Below, piece after piece: positions 8,086 through 15,628 of a stretch of DNA of 64,000 nucleotides. The notes under the pieces were generated by a model. The model was not told where the DNA came from. It saw only the letters and a list, made by a program, of their open reading frames with translations, and searched no databases. Position 1 is the first letter of the stretch; each line of letters starts with the position of its first letter. Source of the stretch: a virus; the IMG/VR virus record IMGVR_UViG_3300022891_000002, positions 86,361-150,360 of that record; one strand, written 5' to 3'. The position numbers and the translations under genes were made by a program.

Positions 8086-8885
8086 GGTTTTAGCTTCTTG
8101 TAATTGTTGTTCTTAACTAACTCATAAACTCCAAATTTCTCAAGAACTAATCTATCTAGTAGATGTATATCATAAGCATCTTCAAAGTTAAACAGACACT
8201 TAGATATAATTGGACACTCCATCATGAAACAATCCCTAATAGCTTCACATACTAATCTAGTTTCTTTTTGAGCGGTTTCATGCAGTCTTTGATTGAGAGT
8301 AGTAATCCATTCTCTTAAAGTCCCATTGAAAATAATTTTAGTAGTTGCACATTCCGGAAGTAACATTCTAGAAGTTTCGCGACTTACTCCACTAGCTAAG
8401 CACTTTTCATAAGTAGATTTAATTTGACTAAGTATACTTCTACTTTCTTCTGTAGCCTCAGCTAAAATACGATTTTTTTCTTCATCAAACCAATTATCGT
8501 CTGATTGATAGGTAATAGTAGCTAACACTTCTTCACTACTTTGTCTATTATTTTTACATTGTTTTCTAAATTCTACCTCTTCAAAACTGGCTATCTCTGC
8601 ATATCTTTGACTTAATTCCTGTGGACGTAGTGACCAATGCCGTAACAACTGTCTACCTACAGCTCTACTTGTAACAATCTCAATCCCTAAGTTAGTAGTT
8701 GTAAATACACTCCAATGTCCTTCTGAAATACAATGTCTTAATAACTTATGTGGCTCATTAAATAACTCATTAATTTCTCTACTAGAGCTGAGTCTTGCTA
8801 TTCCTACAGTTATCTCATCTAAAGATTTACCTTCGTACTCTGTCCCTTTATAACCTTCTGTCTTAGTTATTAATCTTACTTGCAT
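8082..8885 (-). CDS. thyX: Flavin-dependent thymidylate synthase ThyX
   Basis: 267 residues. Makes dTMP from dUMP using FAD, NADPH and methylene-tetrahydrofolate. The signature region R82-H83-W84-S85...E90-L-S92-Q-R94-Y95 matches the ThyX motif RHRxxSxNExSxRY, except that the third position is Trp instead of Arg. HWSVF (57-61) matches the conserved H-x-S-V-F/Y block, and the C-terminal WITTLNQRLHETAQKETR region matches the dUMP/FAD-binding helix. With dUTPase, RNR and dNMP kinase elsewhere in the window it feeds phage DNA synthesis. Confidence 0.9.
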   Translation of the reverse strand: MQVRLITKTEGYKGTEYEGKSLDEITVGIARLSSSREINELFNEPHKLLRHCISEGHWSVFTTTNLGIEIVTSRAVGRQLLRHWSLRPQELSQRYAEIASFEEVEFRKQCKNNRQSSEEVLATITYQSDDNWFDEEKNRILAEATEESRSILSQIKSTYEKCLASGVSRETSRMLLPECATTKIIFNGTLREWITTLNQRLHETAQKETRLVCEAIRDCFMMECPIISKCLFNFEDAYDIHLLDRLVLEKFGVYELVKNNNYKKLKP

Positions 8886-8897
8886 TAGTTTAGCTCC

Positions 8898-9656
8898 TTA
8901 TAGGTCATACATTCTTTCCTCTACTATTTGGTAACAATCATCGTAATATCTAGCTTCTCTTTCATCTAGCATCGGATTATATTGATTCCAACATTCATCT
9001 TCTTTTCTTTCTCTTTCTACTTCACGTAACTCTTCTCGATACTCAGCTAGTTGTATTGCCCACTCTTCTAATAGCTCTCTTTTTCTTAAAGAACTGTGTC
9101 TAGGTAATTCATCATTTTCAAGGTTAACTTCATCACCGTAAAGATTTTCAAGATATTCCCATAGCAGAGGAATGAAGTATTTAGTAGAAGTCTTACTATA
9201 TAACAGCTCCTTAAATCGAGGAAACTCTTTCTCATACATCTTATAGAGCTTGTCATTATTATCAATGCTAAACTCTGTATTTACTATTCTGTCAGCTAAT
9301 TTAATAACTAAAGCTGCTTCATTATCTTTTATCTTAGGAGCAGTCTTTTCTAATATTTCTTTACGATTAGTTCCTTTCTCATTTGTAACTGCTAAAACTA
9401 AATCTGCTACTTTTTTACCAAATTGAATTAATAGAGTCTCATAAGTAGTCTCTGTATCTTCAATGGAGTCATGCAGCCAACTAGCAGCTAAAATAGTTTC
9501 ATCAGCAATTCCAAAATCTAGTAGAGTTAGGTATACTTCTTTTAGATGAACATAGTAGTCGAGTCTTTGAGGAGACCCGTCTTCGGAAGGTAGCTCCCCG
9601 TAGAACTGATTTCTATGAACTAATTTTGCGAATTCTTCAGCTCTTTTGACTAACAT
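8898..9656 (-). CDS. HD-domain hydrolase, SpoT/MESH1-like
   Basis: 252 residues. N-terminal half matches the ppGpp hydrolase-type HD domain: AKLVHRNQ (H14), H37, H62-D63-S-I-E66-D67-T, AVTNEKGTNRKE (90-100) and KLADRIVN with D122. These are the metal and guanine-site landmarks of SpoT/MESH1 enzymes. The synthetase domain is absent; the C-terminal 90 residues are charged and unassigned. It could remove (p)ppGpp or ppApp to block the stringent or toxin response of the host, or act on another nucleotide. Confidence 0.75.
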   Translation of the reverse strand: MLVKRAEEFAKLVHRNQFYGELPSEDGSPQRLDYYVHLKEVYLTLLDFGIADETILAASWLHDSIEDTETTYETLLIQFGKKVADLVLAVTNEKGTNRKEILEKTAPKIKDNEAALVIKLADRIVNTEFSIDNNDKLYKMYEKEFPRFKELLYSKTSTKYFIPLLWEYLENLYGDEVNLENDELPRHSSLRKRELLEEWAIQLAEYREELREVERERKEDECWNQYNPMLDEREARYYDDCYQIVEERMYDL

Positions 9657-9665
9657 AATTCCTCT

Positions 9666-9965
9666 TTAAGGTAATGAATATAAATCAGATAAAAGAGAAT
9701 CCAATCTTACTTTAGTGTCTTCTACCTGAAACTCTAAATATTTTCTAAACTTCTCTAGAAAGTTATCTACCTCTTCTTTCATTTTAGCTATTAAAGGTTC
9801 TTCTCCAATTTCCCAAGTAATGACTTTGTTGTAGTAATGGTGATTAGTCCACCAAATATACTTGTCAAACTTTTTATGATAGATAGTACCTACCCAATTT
9901 TCACTCTCAAATTTACTTTCACAAGTAGATAGATAGAATCCTTTATATAAAAAAGTCTTCCTCAT
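9666..9965 (-). CDS. HicB-fold-like small protein, 99 aa
   Basis: Begins with FLYKGFYLSTCES, then a WVGTIYH strand and a helix with KMKEEVDNFLEKFRKYL. The order (YKGF/Y strand, second strand with G, then an F/V helix) is that of HicB antitoxin N-domains, seen in many other genes here. Weak match on its own. Unknown function. Confidence 0.5.
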   Translation of the reverse strand: MRKTFLYKGFYLSTCESKFESENWVGTIYHKKFDKYIWWTNHHYYNKVITWEIGEEPLIAKMKEEVDNFLEKFRKYLEFQVEDTKVRLDSLLSDLYSLP

Positions 9966-10387
9966 TAGTCCTCTCCTAAGTTACTATCATTCATCCAATT
10001 AAGACAACTAATAACTACATCCCCATGACACTTCTCATTCTCCTTACACCAACAAGCTAGTTTAAGAGGGTACTTATCTAGTTCTTGCTTAGACTTAACA
10101 TTTCTTAATAACTCATTAAGTTCTTCTTTAGCTTCTGTGTTGTTTTGTACTTGCTCCCACAACCACCTTCTATACTTCTCTACTACTTCTTCTCTTGTAC
10201 CATCTTTGTTAATATAAAATGGATTAGCTAATAGGCTTCCTAGTAATTCTGGATAACCTTTAGCTTTGATAGCTCTACCAATGTAAATAATATCTGGATA
10301 GTCTTTGGGTTCTAATGATAACTTAGTCAGATAACTTTTTACTGATGGTTTCTTTATACAGACTCTTTTTATGTCTAGTTTATTCAT
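9965..10387 (-). CDS. DUF4326 protein
   Basis: 140 residues with the DUF4326 landmarks: IIYIGRA, LLANPFYINKDGTREEVVEKYRRWL, and LACWCKENEKCHGDV at the end (Cys/His cluster that could bind metal). DUF4326 genes are common in phages; the function is not established. Overlaps the genes on both sides by 1 to 4 nt. Confidence 0.8.
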   Translation of the reverse strand: MNKLDIKRVCIKKPSVKSYLTKLSLEPKDYPDIIYIGRAIKAKGYPELLGSLLANPFYINKDGTREEVVEKYRRWLWEQVQNNTEAKEELNELLRNVKSKQELDKYPLKLACWCKENEKCHGDVVISCLNWMNDSNLGED

Positions 10388-10722
10388 TTTACTATCTCCA
10401 TTTCACTACTTATCCATCTATTGCTAGCATTTACAACATTTCTATCCCTAAAGAAAAGAGTAAACGATTCAGCTTTCTCAAAATTATCAAATAAAAACTG
10501 TAAATCTTCTGTATCTCCTTGGTCTGGACGAATCTTAAGTCCATAATCTGAATATTCAAATCTCACACTAAAGAAGAACCCGTTAATATAGAAACCCATA
10601 CTAACTAAATCGCTATCTTTAGCTTTATTTCTTTCCATAGTTTCAATACCAGGAAAGCTTAGATGTAAATCTTTAGTATCTAGCCTTAAAGGATATTGCT
10701 TACCCCAGATAGTTATTTTCAT
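10384..10722 (-). CDS. Hypothetical protein, 112 aa
   Basis: Beta-rich protein (MKITIWGKQYPLRL; GFYINGFFFSVRFEYSDYG). Alternating hydrophobic strands suggest a small beta sheet or barrel. Overlaps the neighbours by 4 nt. No family recognised. Confidence 0.6.
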   Translation of the reverse strand: MKITIWGKQYPLRLDTKDLHLSFPGIETMERNKAKDSDLVSMGFYINGFFFSVRFEYSDYGLKIRPDQGDTEDLQFLFDNFEKAESFTLFFRDRNVVNASNRWISSEMEIVK

Positions 10723-11045
10723 AATCTACTAATTTGAATATTTAAAATAGTGTTTCTAGATTCAATTTTTTCTATTTTCTCTACTAACTCAGGTAAACTT
10801 TCTAATAGATTTTCTACTGAATATTGCTCACCATCTGTACAAGGATATTCTTCTCCAGATTCCCAAGATAAGTAGATAGAATATTTCATCTTTTCTACTT
10901 CTTCACGAAACTTCTTTGTTAATAACTCAAAACTATCTTCCCGTACACTAATACCTAATTCTCTACAAATACCCCAATACTTATTATTTGGTTGAGCATA
11001 ACATTCTAATTCATAACCTCTAAAAGTATAAATATTATCTGTCAT
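10719..11045 (-). CDS. HicB-fold-like small protein
   Basis: Start placed at the ATG at 11045 (MTDNIYTFRGYE), with AGGAG 8 nt upstream; the frame also opens at a TTG at 11069. Pattern FRGYELECYAQ, YWGICRELG, then helix FELLTKKFREEVEKM is a good match to the HicB-like layout (YkGYe strand, G..eLG strand, L..kFre.V helix). No HicA toxin is near. Function unknown. Confidence 0.6.
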   Translation of the reverse strand: MTDNIYTFRGYELECYAQPNNKYWGICRELGISVREDSFELLTKKFREEVEKMKYSIYLSWESGEEYPCTDGEQYSVENLLESLPELVEKIEKIESRNTILNIQISRL

Positions 11046-11138
11046 AGTTAAGTCTCCTAAACACAACAAAGAGAGCTAAGAAGAACTGCCTCCTTTCAGT
11101 CATCTTTCCAACTCTCTGCTACTTCTATTACCGGATTA

Positions 11139-12089
11139 TTATTCTTTACCAGTTAATTTAAGATAAAGATTATATTGAGCTTCTAATCTATCTACATAAC
11201 TTTCTAATGATTTCTTTAAATCTCCCCAACTATTTTCTACAAATGGAGTGGGATTATCAACTCCTCTAAGAATTCCTTTACAATATACTGGGTCATCCAT
11301 TAATTCCAGGACTATTTCTTTATAAATCCAAGTCTCTTTTTCTTTCTTCAACTCTTCTAATTGAGCAGATATTCTAGCTTGTAGTTGTTCTAACTCTTGA
11401 ATCTTCTCTTGTTTAGGAGTTAACATCTTTCTTTGTACTTTTTCTTTCTCTTTTACCACTCTTTCTATTCTGCTATCACAAAGCTGCTGTATTTCTCTTG
11501 TACTACTTGCAATACATTTAAAGATAGAATTCTTATGGAACTGAACACTCCCAAAGAAACTATTACTATTAGCTCTCTCTCCTTTAATTATTACTTTGTA
11601 ACCCTGATACTCATAATCTTTTTTAATTATTACTTTGTAACCCTGATACTCATAATCTTTCCAATCTACCCAATCAGTACAATACTCATCTACAAATCTC
11701 TGAAACTTTGAGACTACTTTATCGTAATGAATACTTTCAAAACTTTTATTGTATGGTTTAAATTCTCCTATTTCTCCTATATAAAAAACTTTCTTATCTC
11801 TAGCTCTTTCTCTAGCGGTAAGAAACATTCTTTCCCCTTTATAAGTAATTATACTGGTAGTACCTCTCCAAGCTCTTTTAATATCTTCATAAGTTAGGTC
11901 TTTCATATTCTTCTCCATTAGTTTATCTACATTAGACCTAAAATATTTTAGAATCTTCTCAATATCTGAGTTACCTGAATAATACTCTTGACCATTAACA
12001 GTGTAGTTAGCGGTATAATAGTTCTCTTTCTTCTTCGTAACTGTTATAAAATGATTTTTGTACTTAAAGACTTTACCGAACTCTCTCAT
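11139..12089 (-). CDS. Three-repeat HicB-like protein with coiled-coil tail
   Basis: 316 residues. Three successive HicB-like units: FKYKNHFITVTKK...FRSNVDKLM (about 8-60), ITYKGERMFLTA...KFQRFVDEY (about 78-135) and YQGYKVIIKGERANS...IERVVKEKE (about 165-215), followed by a Gln/Glu-rich coiled coil (about 215-250) and a C-terminal helical part. A 13-codon duplication (KDYEYQGYKVIIK twice) interrupts the start of unit three. Possibly a multivalent RNA- or protein-binding factor. Confidence 0.55.
   Translation of the reverse strand: MREFGKVFKYKNHFITVTKKKENYYTANYTVNGQEYYSGNSDIEKILKYFRSNVDKLMEKNMKDLTYEDIKRAWRGTTSIITYKGERMFLTARERARDKKVFYIGEIGEFKPYNKSFESIHYDKVVSKFQRFVDEYCTDWVDWKDYEYQGYKVIIKKDYEYQGYKVIIKGERANSNSFFGSVQFHKNSIFKCIASSTREIQQLCDSRIERVVKEKEKVQRKMLTPKQEKIQELEQLQARISAQLEELKKEKETWIYKEIVLELMDDPVYCKGILRGVDNPTPFVENSWGDLKKSLESYVDRLEAQYNLYLKLTGKE
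11584..11661. repeat. 39-bp tandem duplication inside a coding region
   Basis: Two adjacent 39-bp copies (11584-11622 and 11623-11661) differ at most at the last base. The length keeps the frame and repeats KDYEYQGYKVIIK. The near identity points to a recent slippage or unequal-recombination event. Confidence 0.9.
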
Positions 12090-12091
12090 AG

Positions 12092-12856
12092 CTACATCTC
12101 ACTAGACAACTTCAATATCTGCTCAATAGAACTTCTATACTCCTCTTTCATAGGTAAATCCTCATTTACCTTTAACCTTCTCCTAGTAGTCAAGACTTCT
12201 TCTTTAGTTAACGGGTTATAACCAGTCTTCTCATAAGTTTCCCAATAGATTCCAGTACCTCTTCTCTGCCAAGTAGGAACCTCATTGAAATTAATCCCAT
12301 TCTCAAATAGAAGTTCATTCTTAAACTCTCTAGTCTTCTCATCTAATATATTTGTAGCTTTTCTAGCTGAATGACCTGAACTTCTTAAAGTCCAGTAGCT
12401 ATAACCATTTAACGCACATCTTGTAGCATCAGCTTGTCTCCATAAGAAATAGTCAACTACTTGAGATTTATTAACTAAAGAAATAAGTCTACTATCAAAA
12501 CTAATTATTGAACCAGATAGATTAGTAAAAGTAGAACTAGCAATACTAGCAGAGATAGACACTAACTTCTCTACACTTCTATTAAATAAATCCCAATCTG
12601 TAGGAAATAAAATAGATATCTCATCACTTTCTGTGTAACCGTAAATTCCACCTAACTCAGTAACTAATGCTTTAGTAGTCTCAACCATCCAAGAGTGAAA
12701 CGTTAAATCAAAAGGTTTATCAAATTTAGAGTTGTAGGTAAAATTAGAAAATGAACGTCCATCTACTCTAATTACTGTATAAGTCTCAGGAAGTAATTTA
12801 AGATTGTGGAAATACTCTAATGAACGCATTTTAGCTTCAAAAACATCATTATTCAT
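12092..12856 (-). CDS. Thg1-like 3'-5' RNA polymerase
   Basis: 254 residues of the tRNA-His guanylyltransferase/Thg1-like family. Landmarks: VIRVDGRSFSNFT with D32, KPFD, YTESDEISIL with D78-E79 (the two-metal palm carboxylates), FDSRL, WRQADATRCALNGYSYW and RGTGIYW. The family adds nucleotides in the 3'-to-5' direction using ATP- or GTP-activated 5' ends. In a phage, plausible jobs are repair of truncated tRNA 5' ends after host nuclease attack or editing. No tRNA gene is visible nearby. Confidence 0.85.
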   Translation of the reverse strand: MNNDVFEAKMRSLEYFHNLKLLPETYTVIRVDGRSFSNFTYNSKFDKPFDLTFHSWMVETTKALVTELGGIYGYTESDEISILFPTDWDLFNRSVEKLVSISASIASSTFTNLSGSIISFDSRLISLVNKSQVVDYFLWRQADATRCALNGYSYWTLRSSGHSARKATNILDEKTREFKNELLFENGINFNEVPTWQRRGTGIYWETYEKTGYNPLTKEEVLTTRRRLKVNEDLPMKEEYRSSIEQILKLSSEM

Positions 12857-13384
12857 TTAGCTCTCCTTTTTATACAACAAATCTCTCAACTCACTAAAAT
12901 AAGGAACTAACGCTTCTATTCCTTCTCTTACAACTACCTTAATAACTTCAGCTTGACAGAAAGGAAAATAACCTGCAAAGGGGTCTTCAAAATCATCAAA
13001 ATCTTTAGCATAAACTAATTTCTGAGGATTTTCTTTTAAGTGTTTATACCACAACATTACGTAATACTGAATTCCATAATCGTCTATTACAAAACTATTA
13101 CCTTGTTCGTTAGACTTAACTGGTAGATTTAACTTTCCTATTTGCCAACTTACCTGTCTTATTCTCAGTTTTTCACAACTTTTAACATCTCTCCAACTAG
13201 AAGGGGCATCACAAGTATCAAATCTCTTTGCACATTGATAATGGTTCTCGATTGAATCTTTCTTGCCAAACGCAGTTACATAACAAAAGAAGGGACTGAA
13301 CTCTTTATTTCCTTTAGAGTGACATTGAAGAATCCTCTTACCCTCTTCAACTCTAAATTCACCTTCAAATACTTTCTTGTACAT
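12857..13384 (-). CDS. Conserved phage hypothetical protein
   Basis: About 175 residues from the ATG at 13384 (MYKKVFEGEF); the frame opens at a TTG at 13402. Blocks GKRILQCHSKGNKEFSPFF, IENHYQCAKRF, FDDFEDPFAGYFPFCQAEVI recall a family seen in large phages whose function I cannot name. Several Cys/His residues could be catalytic. It sits between the Thg1-like gene and an unknown gene. Confidence 0.6.
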   Translation of the reverse strand: MYKKVFEGEFRVEEGKRILQCHSKGNKEFSPFFCYVTAFGKKDSIENHYQCAKRFDTCDAPSSWRDVKSCEKLRIRQVSWQIGKLNLPVKSNEQGNSFVIDDYGIQYYVMLWYKHLKENPQKLVYAKDFDDFEDPFAGYFPFCQAEVIKVVVREGIEALVPYFSELRDLLYKKES

Positions 13385-13385
13385 A

Positions 13386-13805
13386 TTAATTCTCTCTAGC
13401 AAAATGGTCGTAATATACTAACTCATCTTCTTCATTTAGAAAACCGTAAACACAATACTCCTCATTAAAATCAGAGGTACTTGTAACTTCTCTTATTTCA
13501 CTTAAATTACCAGGAACAAAAGGATAGAAACTTCCCCATTTCTTGTGATAAAACTTTCTACTATAAATTGGTCGAGTATTAGTCGTATCACTAAGTATTC
13601 GTTCTGGCCTATTAAAAGTTATATCGTCGTTCTCATTAATGACATAGCCAACAGCAACTTTTATAGGTCGGTAAACTCCAAACTCAATATTGTCTTTATA
13701 AACTGGTCTAAGTATCTCTTTTCTTGACGGAACTCTTTCTACTACTGGTTCTTCTGATTCTGGTTCACTTTTAGTTCCAAAGAAATAGCCACGAAACATT
13801 CCCAT
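13386..13805 (-). CDS. Hypothetical protein with two GY-strand motifs
   Basis: 139 residues. Contains VAVGYVINENDDITFNR in the middle and CVYGFLNEEDELVYYDHF at the end. This G-Y/F-x-N-x-x-D-[DE]-[IL] hairpin recurs at 19873-20166, 22591-23226 and 23239-23349, so the four form a small repeat family. Function unknown. Confidence 0.6.
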   Translation of the reverse strand: MGMFRGYFFGTKSEPESEEPVVERVPSRKEILRPVYKDNIEFGVYRPIKVAVGYVINENDDITFNRPERILSDTTNTRPIYSRKFYHKKWGSFYPFVPGNLSEIREVTSTSDFNEEYCVYGFLNEEDELVYYDHFAREN

Positions 13806-13820
13806 AATAATTCTCCTAAA

Positions 13821-13985
13821 CTAACTACCAATCAAATCATTTACTTGTTCCCGAAAACTCTTCTCTAATCCATCCTTACTCTTACTAGATATATAAATTC
13901 CTAACTTTTCACATTCTCCATCATATTGTTCAGACATTGAGTTATAAGTAATAACTAATTCGTACCCTTTATAGCTGTAATACAT
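13821..13985 (-). CDS. Minimal HicB-fold-like protein, 54 aa
   Basis: Short gene that fills an otherwise empty stretch. MYYSYKGYELVITYNS, YDGECEKLGIYI, then KDGLEKSFREQVNDLIGS: the strand-strand-helix order and the YKGY, G..eLG and F.eqV.d positions match the HicB N-domain closely. No catalytic or DNA-binding part is left. No HicA partner. Confidence 0.6.
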   Translation of the reverse strand: MYYSYKGYELVITYNSMSEQYDGECEKLGIYISSKSKDGLEKSFREQVNDLIGS

Positions 13986-13992
13986 TTTTATG

Positions 13993-14148
13993 CTAACTAA
14001 CAGAGTTTACGTATCTAACAAAATCTCTCTTCAACTCATCCTCATAATCAAAGTTATTACTATAATTCAATTCTCTACAAGTACCGTAATAGATACAGTT
14101 ATCTTTGAAATAAACTAACTCGTACTTTAGATAGAAATAACTATTCAT
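13993..14148 (-). CDS. Minimal HicB-fold-like protein, 51 aa
   Basis: Tandem paralogue of the previous gene: LKYELVYFKDN, YYGTCRELNYS, then DELKRDFVRYVNSVS. The two are 7 nt apart and likely arose by duplication. The gene has TAG at 13993-13995 as stop. Confidence 0.55.
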   Translation of the reverse strand: MNSYFYLKYELVYFKDNCIYYGTCRELNYSNNFDYEDELKRDFVRYVNSVS

Positions 14149-14165
14149 TGTTTTTCTCCTCTCCT

Positions 14166-14705
14166 CTAATATAAATAAAATACAGGATTCATTAAATTAT
14201 AGTTTTCGTAATCTGTACCTAATATATCTAACAACTTTTGAGGTACTTCATCTCCAAATAAACTCCTAGACGTAAAACAAGACTTCTCATCTCTACTAAA
14301 GAAATACTCTAAACCTTTATTCAAAATCATTTTCTCGCAGAAATAATACCAGTTAAGAGAATATATCTCAATTAGGAAACGTAGAAGCTCGTTAATTTTG
14401 TATTTACTGATATTAAGTTCATTTAACTGAATAGACTCAACAATCTCTTTACTGTTAGATAAACAAACTACAGCAGGATAAATATAAGAAGAATCTAATT
14501 TGTACAACTTATACTCAATAGCAGTAGATAAATAATTAGGGATAGATTTATAAGTTTGCTGGTTTCTATTAGCTAACCAATGATTGCTCTTTAAATCTAC
14601 TAAATATTCAGTTCCATTTTCAGACCGAACATTTGGTGAGGTAATACTGATAGCAGGTAAACCAAACCTACCTTCTTTAGTGTCAAATATAGTGTCTTGA
14701 TTCAT
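14166..14705 (-). CDS. Hypothetical protein with shared C-terminal LFGD/VPQKLLDIL domain
   Basis: 179 residues. The whole chain aligns with residues about 60-236 of the protein at 15629-16339: TEYLVDLKSNHWL, STAIEYKLYKL, EIVESIQLNEL, KGLEYFFSRDEKS, LFGDEVPQKLLDIL and a terminal NPVFYLY. This copy lacks the HicB-like N-domain. A shuffled domain of unknown function. Confidence 0.65.
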   Translation of the reverse strand: MNQDTIFDTKEGRFGLPAISITSPNVRSENGTEYLVDLKSNHWLANRNQQTYKSIPNYLSTAIEYKLYKLDSSYIYPAVVCLSNSKEIVESIQLNELNISKYKINELLRFLIEIYSLNWYYFCEKMILNKGLEYFFSRDEKSCFTSRSLFGDEVPQKLLDILGTDYENYNLMNPVFYLY

Positions 14706-14710
14706 TTTGT

Positions 14711-14992
14711 TTACTCCTCATCTAATAAATAGAATTCAATATAAGTTCCATCCGTAAAGATAAATCTATTCTTCCCCTCTACTTTTTCATTACTCTTAAT
14801 TATTTTACCTAAATAAGATTGAGATAAATTTAACTGCTCACTAACTGGAAAATAATAAGGATAAAGATTGTTACCTTTAGCAAACATTAATAGTAGATAG
14901 TAAGGAGTTCCATAACCACTATCTACAAGTAAGTCTGATACTAAGCCATACTCAATCTTGAATAATCTAGCTCCATTTAATTTATCCGTCAT
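14711..14992 (-). CDS. Hypothetical protein, 93 aa
   Basis: Beta/aromatic-rich: YGTPYYLLLMFAKGNNLYPYYFP, then SQSYLGKIIKSNEK and DGTYIEFYLLDEE. Overlaps the upstream HicB-like gene by 4 nt. Not recognised. Confidence 0.55.
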   Translation of the reverse strand: MTDKLNGARLFKIEYGLVSDLLVDSGYGTPYYLLLMFAKGNNLYPYYFPVSEQLNLSQSYLGKIIKSNEKVEGKNRFIFTDGTYIEFYLLDEE

Positions 14993-15297
14993 TTGATTCT
15001 CCCTCGATATTGATTATGTAACCTATCCAACACTTCAATAACTTCCGGTAAAGCTTCTGGATAATAACGAAGCATAGAGTTGAACAAATCTTGAGCTAGT
15101 ATCTCTTGACCATATTGAATCTGTTCTTTTTCTTTTATAGCATTATCAACTAATTTTTTAAAATCTTTCTTTAGATAATCTGTGTCTGAACTCGTATCTT
15201 CATACCCTAATTCTTCACATTTTCCACTGTAATAATAGCCATGAAATTCTACAACTAGAAGGTAGCCTTTATATAAGAAATTATTATTCTCTTCCAT
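14989..15297 (-). CDS. HicB-fold-like small protein, 102 aa
   Basis: FLYKGYLLVVEFHGYYYSGKC, then EELGYEDTSSDTD and helix YLKKDFKKLVDNAIKEKEQ: a strong HicB-like pattern in the first 60 residues. The rest is a helix (LAQDLFNSMLRYYPEALPEVIEVLDRL). Orphan, no HicA. Confidence 0.6.
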   Translation of the reverse strand: MEENNNFLYKGYLLVVEFHGYYYSGKCEELGYEDTSSDTDYLKKDFKKLVDNAIKEKEQIQYGQEILAQDLFNSMLRYYPEALPEVIEVLDRLHNQYRGRIK

Positions 15298-15311
15298 TTT
15301 GATTTTCCTCT

Positions 15312-15524
15312 TTATTTGTTAACTGACTGATAAAAATTCTCATCCCAAGAAGACAATAATTCTGCTGTATCTTCATCGTCAAATACTTGAATTAGTGCAT
15401 CTACAGCATTTGATATTTTCTCTACTCTATCTGATGAATTTAATCCCCTATCACAATCTCCTCTAAGAGCAATACTTTTACCAACACATTCCATGATTTT
15501 TCTTTCACGACGAGTTAATAACAT
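15312..15524 (-). CDS. Hypothetical protein, 70 aa
   Basis: Starts MLLTRRERKIMECVGKSIALRGDC, similar to other small phage proteins with an RRER(K/Q) helix start; then acidic helices. AAGGAG precedes the ATG. Upstream lies a 104-nt non-coding spacer with an inverted repeat. Function unknown. Confidence 0.6.
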   Translation of the reverse strand: MLLTRRERKIMECVGKSIALRGDCDRGLNSSDRVEKISNAVDALIQVFDDEDTAELLSSWDENFYQSVNK

Positions 15525-15556
15525 TGTTTTCTCCTTATTAATTAGTAGAAATAGAA

Positions 15557-15616
15557 TGTAGACATTTCTTGAAATCTGTGGACTATATTTAGTACAAATT
15601 TTAGAAAAAGTCTACA
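15557..15616. repeat. Inverted repeat in a 104-nt intergenic spacer
   Basis: Arms TGTAGAC (15557-15563) and GTCTACA (15610-15616) with 46 nt between. It could be a binding site or a long-loop hairpin separating two transcripts. No strong promoter consensus seen inside. Confidence 0.35.
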
Positions 15617-15628
15617 CTCCACTATTGT

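Noticed and set aside
11035-11103. 22-codon minus-strand frame MTERRQFFLALFVVF as leader peptide
   Set aside because: Overlaps the HicB-like gene start and has only a weak ribosome site; no attenuation structure seen.
11433-12221. Plus-strand open frames opposite the HicB-like triple-repeat and Thg1-like genes
   Set aside because: They overlap confident minus-strand genes fully and have no motif, promoter or ribosome site; shadows of codon bias.
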